8,353 bases of DNA from Gemmatimonadota bacterium (GTDB lineage Bacteria > Latescibacterota > UBA2968 > UBA8231), in NCBI GenBank assembly GCA_018673255.1, contig JABHDC010000045.1, forward strand, positions 1-8,353, read 5' to 3'. The notes under the pieces were generated by a model. It was given only the letters and a program-made list of their open reading frames with translations, had not been told where the DNA came from and ran no database searches. The first letter of the stretch is position 1. Each line of letters begins with the position of its first letter. The position numbers and the translations under genes are program-made. Positions 1-4,190 of the stretch are shown here, piece after piece.

Positions 1-98
1 AGAAACCCGCCGCCTCCTAACTCCGACCAGCGTCGCTACGCTCCGACAAGTGGACGGAATGGACCGGACCGGGTGGACGGTTTGCGCCGGACTGGATG

Positions 99-200
99 GA
101 CGACATCACCGGAATACGCATCCAGCACCGCCTCGTCTACGAGGTGATCGAATCGGAGCGAACCGTCAAGGTTCTGCAGATGTGGACGCACTACGAATAG
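99..200 (+). pseudogene. 5'-truncated YoeB-type toxin relic
   Basis: The frame ending at the TAG at 198-200 reads IRIQHRLVYEV, then about 11 variable residues, then VLQMWTHYE. It matches the C-terminal third of the intact YoeB-like toxin at 2107-2370 (INIQHRLVYQV ... ILRMWTHYE). A short DITG just upstream matches DLTG of the intact protein, with the AFSRR segment between them missing. The fragment keeps the equivalents of catalytic Arg65 and the C-terminal His-Tyr, but has lost Glu46, the Ser-Arg-Arg segment and the whole N-terminal half. Upstream of about position 99 the frame is open only back to a TAA at 18-20 and shows no toxin similarity; that stretch is rich in GGAC (51-100). No antitoxin reading frame precedes it. 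It cannot encode a working RNase and is most likely the remnant of a second TA locus or an old duplication. Confidence 0.75.
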
Positions 201-683
201 CGCGAGGATGATCCCTCGATTGATGGACCCCACTCGATCTCGCCCCCTGTACCGATCGTGACCCGCGGCACTTCCTTCGCGCCGATCGAGAGATGATACC
301 GCGTCCCCCACCGCTCACCAATCCGGGTCAAAGCCCTCATCTGAACGAGCCTCGCAAGGTCGCGCGTTGCTGTGGCGGATGGTGCGCCCGTGATTGAACT
401 GTAGTTGCCTGCCGACAGGCCGCCCAGAAATCCACCGGGGCCCTCTCTGAACATCCGCAGAAGGGCGTTCTCTTGACGTTCGTTCAGCTGACCCTGAAGC
501 GAGTTCAACAACCGCGCCTTCTCTAACACGAACTCCACGTGTATCTGAGTGCGCCGCTGCGCTTCGAGGGTGATCCCGGCGAACCAGGCCAGCCACTCCG
601 TCGCGTCATTGGACTTCGTCGCCACCTCAAGTTGGTCATAGTACCCCCGACGATGACCCAGGATGGTCGCCGCCATGGCGGTG
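191..683 (-). pseudogene. Fic family protein, C-terminal half only
   Basis: On the minus strand the frame reads GHRRGYYDQLE, a WLAWF helix, LNERQ, then a winged-helix-like segment with SSITGAPSATATRDLARLV and ending GTRYHLSI. This is the C-terminal part of Fic proteins that AMPylate targets and carry a DNA-binding-like wing after the Fic core. The core motif HPFxxGNGR should lie N-terminal of this fragment and is absent. The coding similarity stops at about 683, exactly where the plus strand begins to match the IS91-family transposase, so rearrangement with the IS removed the catalytic half. The missing half is not on the other side of the IS fragment or elsewhere in the window, which argues for deletion or recombination rather than simple insertion. 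After RYHL there are about 30 extra residues; the stop at 191-193 lies inside the YoeB relic, so the original end may also be altered. The apparent upstream codons to 778 are antisense transposase sequence. Confidence 0.8.
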
Positions 684-1400
684 CAGGAGCCCCTGCTGGC
701 GCAGATCTCGGCCGCTTCTGTACAGGGCATGGTCGCCACGGGTGATCGCGCCGGTCGCAAAGTGCGGCGGCGCCTCACCGATCCCGAAGATGGTGTGCGC
801 TCCGGTGCGCTGTGCTACGCTTCACGGGGGTTCTCATTGCATGCCGCCACCCGCCTTGAGGCCACCGATCGACGCCGACTCCAACGGTTATGCCGCTATG
901 TGATTAGGCCACCAATTGCAAACGGCCGGTTGCGCTTCGTCGATGAGCAGACACTGGTGTTTTCCCTGAAAACCGCCTGGACGGACGTTACGTGCCAGCT
1001 CTTGCTGTCGCCACAGGAATTACTGGAGAAACTGGCCGCCCTCGTGCCACCACCACGACTCAACCTGGTGCGCTACCACGGCGTCTTGGCGCCGGCCTGC
1101 CCGGATCGGGCCCAGATCGTGCCGGGTCCCAGTGCCTTGACGCAGACCGAAGGTTGTGAGCACGGCGCGGCAGGAGGGCGACGGGCTCATCGAGTGTCCT
1201 AGGCCAAGCTCCTGGCCAGAGTGTTCCAGTACGACGTCACCGTCTGCCCTACGTGCGCCGGTCACATGAAGATCGTCGCCGCCCTCACCCAGCCGGTTGC
1301 CATCCAGGCCTTCCTCACCGCTATCGGCCTGCCCGTCAGAGCCCCACCCATCACACCGGCCCACCTGGATCGCCCACTCGAATTCGATGAGGCCGCCTGA
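684..1400 (+). pseudogene. IS91-family transposase, copy 1 (N-truncated, nonsense mutation)
   Basis: From codon 684 the frame reads QEPLLAQISAASVQGMVATG, then GFSLHAATRLEATDR, LCRYVIRPPIA, LVPPPRLNLVRYHGVLAP, and after a stop AKLLARVFQYDVTVCPTC and PAHLDRPLEFDEAA, ending at TGA 1398-1400. These are hallmarks of the C-terminal half of IS91-family (Y2_Tnp-type) rolling-circle transposases: the tyrosine-bearing RYxxRPP segment (Tyr codon 897-899), the LVRYHGVLAP block and a CPxC zinc-ribbon-like end. The HUH metal-binding part that should lie upstream is missing, so the fragment is non-functional. Codon 1200-1202 is TAG where copy 2 has TGG (Trp); reading through it keeps one frame to 1400, so this is a point nonsense mutation. 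The frame is accidentally open upstream to an ATG at 663, within antisense Fic sequence. Compared with copy 2 it retains a 57-codon segment that copy 2 lost. Confidence 0.85.
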
Positions 1401-1602
1401 TCACCATCGCGGCGGATGGTGGTCAGAGAGGACAGCGCTGTGGCCGAATCACTGCGACAACCGACGCTCGCCCGGCCCGACACCCTCCGACCCACCAGAA
1501 AACGGCTGTTTAACAATGAACGGCAGGTCGGCGACCGAGAAACACGCTTGCACACGGCACCCCAGACGCACCATAATGGGCCCTTATCGTTCTTATCCGC
1601 AG
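1401..1602 (+). repeat. IS 3' terminal repeat, copy A
   Basis: This non-coding stretch follows transposase copy 1. It shares blocks in the same order with repeat C after copy 2 and with solo repeats B and E: GAGAGGAC-CGCTGTG near 1426-1443, CCACCAGAAAACGGC near 1493-1507, GTTTAACAATGA near 1508-1519, ACGCTTGCACACGGCAC at 1544-1560, CAGACGCACCATAATG at 1563-1578, and a TTATCG / TTATCC tail to 1600. Divergence is by scattered substitutions and small indels. It is taken as the terminus of the IS91-like element; which end holds the replication origin cannot be told from sequence alone. Confidence 0.65.
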
Positions 1603-1654
1603 TCACCCGCTCGGGGCCCTGGCTGAACAATTGACGAATAGGTATCTGGAGGTG

Positions 1655-1741
1655 AAACGGGCCACGATCAAACGACTCTGTCGCTACGTGATTCGACCGG
1701 CCGCTGGCCAACTTTGGTTCTGCGGTGAGGCTCGGAGCTGA
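1655..1741 (+). pseudogene. IS91-family transposase, third fragment
   Basis: The frame starting at AAA 1655 reads KRATIKRLCRYVIRPAAGQL and stops at TGA 1739-1741. RLCRYVIRP is identical to the tyrosine-bearing block of transposase copy 1 (885-908), and nucleotide similarity extends on both sides of it. Nothing before or after it matches the transposase, so this is a scrap of about 30 codons from another element copy, fused at its 5' side to sequence following repeat A. It cannot be functional. Confidence 0.65.
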
Positions 1742-1813
1742 TTTGGCGATGAGACGAGATCGCCGGATGGCGACGGTCAACATTCTTCCTTCTTGTATTT
1801 CTCGTCTTGCGAA

Positions 1814-1831
1814 CGTACGTTTTTCCGTACG
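1814..1831 (+). promoter_or_regulatory. Probable YefM-type operator, paired CGTACG palindromes
   Basis: Two perfect hexamer palindromes, CGTACG at 1814-1819 and 1826-1831, lie 12 bp apart centre to centre, about 37 bp before the antitoxin ATG. In E. coli, YefM and the YefM-YoeB complex bind paired palindromes with TGTACA cores at the same spacing upstream of their operon. The sequence thus shows the expected geometry with a one-base change in each half-site. A weak flanking arm (TTGCG on the left, CGCAA on the right) adds to the symmetry. No strong sigma70 promoter is visible; TTGTAT at 1793 with TACGTT at 1816 is a poor candidate that would overlap the operator. Confidence 0.6.
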
Positions 1832-1867
1832 CAATGCTATGAGATGAGCGTCGGAGACAGAGGGACC

Positions 1868-2110
1868 ATGACATCAATCAATGCCACGAAAGCCCGCGCC
1901 GATCTCTATCGGCTGCTCGAAGAGGTCTCAGAGACCCACGTGCCCATTCAGATCAAGGGTAAGAAGGGATCGGCAGTCCTGGTATCTGAGGAGGACTGGC
2001 GTTCCATCCAGGAAACGCTTCATCTGCTGTCTGTCCCGGGTATGCGAGAATCGATCATCGAGGGAATGAAGACCTCGGTTGAGGACTGTGCTGAGGAACC
2101 GGGCTGGTGA
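1868..2110 (+). CDS. YefM/Phd-family antitoxin
   Basis: This 80-residue protein begins MTSINATKARADLYRLLEEV and continues with PIQIKGKKGSAVLVSEEDW and ETLHLLSVPGM. That is the layout of YefM/Phd antitoxins: an N-terminal DNA-binding and dimerising alpha/beta domain (residues 1 to about 55, with the conserved LVSEEDW strand-helix turn) and an acidic, flexible C-terminal tail (60-80) that wraps the toxin. It should neutralise the YoeB-like RNase encoded directly downstream and repress its own promoter. The ATG at 1868 is chosen because family similarity starts there and AGAGGG lies five bases upstream; codons back to the TTG at 1793 run through the operator and match nothing. The stop overlaps the toxin start by four bases (GTGA), typical of translational coupling. 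No internal stop or frameshift is seen. Confidence 0.92.
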   Translation: MTSINATKARADLYRLLEEVSETHVPIQIKGKKGSAVLVSEEDWRSIQETLHLLSVPGMRESIIEGMKTSVEDCAEEPGW

Positions 2111-2370
2111 GCTGGAGACTGGTTTTCACCAGCCACGCCCGTCGCGATGCTAAGAAACTCAACAGCGCAGGCCTTCGCCCGAAGGCCGAAGAGTTGCTCG
2201 AGCTGCTTCGCGATGACCCGTATCGAAGGCCCCCACCTTTCGAGAAACTCGTCGGTGATCTGACGGGAGCTTTCTCACGCCGTATCAACATCCAGCACAG
2301 GCTCGTGTATCAGGTGCTCCCGGATGAGCACATCGTGAAGATTCTGCGGATGTGGACGCACTACGAGTGA
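2107..2370 (+). CDS. yoeB: Txe/YoeB-family toxin, ribosome-dependent mRNA interferase
   Basis: This 87-residue RelE-superfamily toxin has the full YoeB pattern: WRLVFTSHARRDAKKL at the N-terminus, PPPFEKLVGDLTGAFSRRIN in the middle, IQHRLVYQV, and a C-terminal MWTHYE. YoeB proteins enter the ribosomal A site and cut mRNA. The catalytic residues Glu46 and Arg65 fall at the same positions as in E. coli YoeB, and His85-Tyr86 match its His83-Tyr84. Length is normal and the frame is unbroken, so it is probably active. The start is the GTG at 2107, overlapping the antitoxin stop; translation most likely depends on the upstream gene. The pair sits between IS terminal repeats A and E, and its C-terminal third has a truncated relative at 99-200. 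Confidence 0.93.
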   Translation: MSWRLVFTSHARRDAKKLNSAGLRPKAEELLELLRDDPYRRPPPFEKLVGDLTGAFSRRINIQHRLVYQVLPDEHIVKILRMWTHYE

Positions 2371-2400
2371 TTGTTCGGTCCTCGACTGCTGGCGCCGATC

Positions 2401-2583
2401 CTACGGATAAGACGGATAAGAGGCATTGTCGCGAGTCTGGTGTGCCCGGTGCAAGTGATTTTGGCGTGGTGGGACCTGTGGCTGATTGTTGAACGACCGT
2501 TTCTGGTGGGTCAGAGGGCGCCGCGCCTCGCGATAGGTCCAGGCGCTTAGGCCGCCTGAGCCGACGTCGCAGGGGACGAGGAC
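2401..2583 (-). repeat. IS 3' terminal repeat, copy E (inverted, solo)
   Basis: Read on the minus strand, this segment follows repeat C block by block: AAGCGCCTGGA, GGCGCCCTCTGACCCACCAG, CGTTCAACAATCAGCCACAG, AATCACTTGCAC, GGCACACCAGACTC, then CTTATCCGTCTTATCCG at the end (plus-strand 2402-2421). No transposase sequence precedes it, so it is a solo terminus. It lies 30 bp after the toxin stop, in opposite orientation to all other copies, and abuts repeat B. Its 3' tail has two exact TCTTATCCG units. It may also act as the region downstream of the TA operon, but no intrinsic terminator was recognised. Confidence 0.7.
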
Positions 2584-2760
2584 TTGAGAGGACATCGCTG
2601 TGCCCGCCTCAGGCAACAAGCGACGCTCAACGGGCCCGACACCCTCGTCCTACCCGGCAACGGCACGTACACCAGTCAACGACAGTCACGACACCAGAAT
2701 ACCGCTTGCACACGGCACACCGGACTCACCATCATGGTGCCTTATCGTGCTGATCCGCGC
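2584..2760 (+). repeat. IS 3' terminal repeat, copy B (solo)
   Basis: Similarity to repeat A starts at GAGAGGACATCGCTGTG (from about 2586), continues through AAGCGACGCTCAAC and GGGCCCGACACCCTC, and becomes clear again at ACCGCTTGCACACGGCACAC (2701-2720), GACTCACCATCATGGTGCC and the TTATCG / GATCCGC tail to 2760. The middle is more diverged than in A, C and E. No transposase end lies directly upstream; instead transposase copy 2 starts just downstream. A TTG-initiated frame at 2584 runs through it into the transposase, but that joined frame is an accident of fusion. Confidence 0.55.
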
Positions 2761-3496
2761 CGGGACGAGAAAGAGGACGCTTTTCAAACCGAAAGTGGCC
2801 AAAGCCAGCTGGGCCCGCCGCCGCTGACCGACGATGACGTGCGCGCCATCGTCGAGACCGCCGCCCAGCGCGTCGTGCGCCTGTGTGAGCGCCGCGGCCT
2901 GTTCGAGGCAGGCGCCACCGATCCGTTGTGGGAGCAGGAGCCCCTGCTGGCGCAGATCTCGGCCGCCTCGGTGCAGGGCATGGTCGCCACCGGCGATCGC
3001 GCCGGACGCAAAGTGCGACGCCGACTCACCGATCCCGAAGATGGCGTGCGCTCCGGCGCCCTGTGTTACGCCGCACGGGGGTTCTCATTGCATGCAGCCA
3101 CCCGCATTGAAGCCACCGATCGACGTCAGTTAGAGCGACTCAACCTGGTCCGATACCACGGCGTACTGGCTCCCGCCTCGCCTGATCGAGCCCAGATCGT
3201 ACCGGGTCCCAGTGCCCTGACGCAGACCGTAGGCTGTGAGCACGCGTCGGCCGGTGGCCGCCGATGCCACCGCGTTTCCTGGGCCAAGCTCTTGGCCAGA
3301 GTCTTCCAGTACGACGTCACCGTCTGCCCCAGTTGCGCCGGGCACATGCAAGAGACCTCTGGTCTCCATCATTGCTGCCCTCACTGCGCCTTCTGCGGTG
3401 GAGGCTTTTCTCAACGCGGTCGGCCTGCCATCCAGAGCCCCACCCATCGCCCCGGCTCACCTGGATCGCCAACTCGAATTCGACGAAGCGGCCTGA
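2761..3496 (+). pseudogene. IS91-family transposase, copy 2 (N-truncated, internal deletion, frameshift)
   Basis: The frame reads LTDDDVRAIVETAAQRVVRL, CERRGLFEAG, then EPLLAQISAASVQGMVATGD and GFSLHAATRIEATDRRQLERL as in copy 1. It then jumps directly to NLVRYHGVLAPASPDRAQIV. The 57 codons of copy 1 between those points, including the LCRYVIRPPIA tyrosine block, are missing in frame (171 bp), with Arg-Leu codons at both ends of the lost segment. After VCPSCAGHM (about 3327-3348) a 16-bp insertion containing GAGACC-TCT-GGTCTC shifts the frame; the true C-terminus (IIAALTAPSAVEAFLNAVGL to LEFDEAA) continues in another frame to TGA 3494-3496. Residues before about 2761 come from repeat B. Copy 2 keeps about 55 N-terminal residues that copy 1 lost but, like copy 1, has no HUH motif. 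The Trp codon at the site of copy 1's stop is intact. Confidence 0.87.
3352..3366 (+). repeat. Short palindrome inserted in transposase copy 2
   Basis: GAGACC and GGTCTC are perfect inverted arms around TCT. Copy 1 has only AAG between the equivalent ATG codon and the next aligned codon, so the palindrome corresponds to a net gain of 16 bp and causes the frameshift near the transposase C-terminus. Confidence 0.75.
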
Positions 3497-3725
3497 GTCG
3501 TCGGCGCAATGGACGCCGGCTCCAGAGGATGGGGCTGTGCCCGAATCCAAGCGCCTGGATTCAACCGTCAGGCCCGGCGCCCTCTGGACCGCCAGAAAAC
3601 CGCCGTTCAACAAGCAGCCACAGGTCACGCCACGACCAAATCGCTTGCACAGGCAACACCAGACTCACGATAATCCCTCCTATCCGGTCTATCCGCATCC
3701 GGTCTATCCGCGTCTATCCACCGGG
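3497..3725 (+). repeat. IS 3' terminal repeat, copy C
   Basis: Directly follows the transposase copy 2 stop, as repeat A follows copy 1. Blocks in order: AGAGGATGGGGCTGTGCCCG (3521-3540), an inverted repeat GAATCCA / TGGATTC (3543-3549 and 3556-3562), GGCGCCCTCTGGACCGCCAG (about 3577-3596), GTTCAACAAGCAGCCACAGG (from 3605), AATCGCTTGCACAGGCAAC (3639-3657), CACCAGACTCACGATAAT (3657-3674), and a TATCC-rich tail to about 3719. It is the fullest copy and the best reference for the family. Confidence 0.7.
3682..3719 (+). repeat. 15-bp tandem repeat in the tail of repeat C
   Basis: ATCCGGTCTATCCGC occurs twice without mismatch (3682-3696 and 3697-3711). A partial third unit, GTCTATCCAC, starts at 3712 with one mismatch. 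Each unit is itself built on TCTATCCG. The same position in repeat E carries two TCTTATCCG units. Confidence 0.9.
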
Positions 3726-4084
3726 CCGTGCGTGCCTCAGTGAGGGGCATCATCCGCCGCAAGGCAAGTGAATCCATGATGGTACGGGTGCGTGTGGAAA
3801 GCCACACACTCGTCGATGGTGGCGCACATGCCGGAGGCGACATGGCGCCGCCCATACCCCGCAACAGACCAGCGAAGGACTCAGAGCCCAACGGGCTCGC
3901 CGGCCCGCTCGCCCCACCTCAACGCTACCCACGCAACATCCGAAGGCGCGAAGTCGCCGAAGGCATGCGCGCCACCGTCGACGCAGCGCGTAGCCCACGC
4001 TCCAGCACACCTTGACACCCGGAGCCGATCCACCGCCCGCCTGTGTACCAGTGATCGGCGACGGACTCTTCCCTACTCTCCGAA
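3726..4084 (+). other. No gene seen; probable transposase-end relic in its last part
   Basis: No reading frame here resembles a known protein on either strand; open frames of 80-110 codons exist but have GC-driven composition and no motif. A small hairpin, GTGTGG-AAAG-CCACAC, is at 3792-3807. From about 3958 to 4050 the plus strand shows faint similarity to the last transposase codons: a frame reads APAHLDTRSR where copies 1 and 2 read TPAHLDRPLE and APAHLDRQLE, at the expected distance before a terminal repeat (D). This is weak and is offered as a likely, heavily decayed fourth element end. Confidence 0.4.
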
Positions 4085-4150
4085 GACCGAATCGCTTGCA
4101 CAGGACACTCCAGACTCACAATGATCCCTCTCATACCGGCTATCCGCCGC
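4085..4150 (+). repeat. IS 3' terminal repeat, copy D (degenerate)
   Basis: Only the distal core is kept: GAATCGCTTGCACAGGACAC (4089-4108), CCAGACTCACAATGATCCCT (4110-4129), then CATACCGGCTATCCGCC. This matches repeat C core and tail, with the tail not expanded. It ends about 40 bp before the transglutaminase-like gene, so that gene's promoter may lie in or just after this IS end. Confidence 0.7.
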
Positions 4151-4190
4151 TTGACCTGGGCCGTTGCCAGATATTCACTGCTGGGTGACA

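Larger units (their letters stand above)
684..1602 (+). mobile_element. IS91-like element remnant 1 (transposase 3' part plus terminal repeat A)
   Basis: The decayed transposase and the 3' terminal repeat A that directly follows its stop form the right-hand part of an IS91-like element. The left part is lost at the Fic junction at about 684. The right boundary is set where similarity to the other terminal repeats fades, after the TTATCCGC tail. No target-site duplication is expected for this family and none was seen. Confidence 0.65.
2584..3725 (+). mobile_element. IS91-like element remnant 2 (repeat B, transposase copy 2, repeat C)
   Basis: Transposase copy 2 is bracketed by two terminal repeats in the same orientation. 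Since the repeat belongs to the 3' end in copy 1, its presence on the 5' side is better explained by one element end lying next to another damaged element than by a unit with two matching ends. The element is dead: the HUH half, the tyrosine block and the final reading frame are all lost. Confidence 0.6.

Noticed and set aside
1..40. A sixth copy of the terminal repeat at the left edge (AGAAACCCGCCG resembles AGAAAACCGCCG in repeat C)
   Set aside because: The match covers only about 12 bases and the following sequence does not continue the repeat.
1262..1834. 190-codon minus-strand frame
   Set aside because: It is antisense to transposase copy 1, repeat A and the third fragment, has no family motif, and is explained by GC-rich composition.
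2584..3771. A single 395-codon frame starting at TTG 2584
   Set aside because: It is a chimera of terminal repeat B, transposase copy 2 with its deletion, and a frameshifted tail through repeat C; only about 2761-3348 is real transposase coding sequence.
3792..3807. Hairpin GTGTGG-AAAG-CCACAC as a terminator or origin structure
   Set aside because: A six-pair stem with no T-run and no gene ending beside it is expected by chance in GC-rich sequence of this length.
3728..4124. Small plus-strand frames between repeats C and D
   Set aside because: No ribosome-binding site, family motif or protein-like composition; only a short stretch resembles the transposase end.
1401..4150. CRISPR array made of the dispersed repeats
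   Set aside because: Repeats are long, diverged, irregularly spaced, one is inverted, and they contain or flank transposase sequence; there are no uniform spacers or cas genes.
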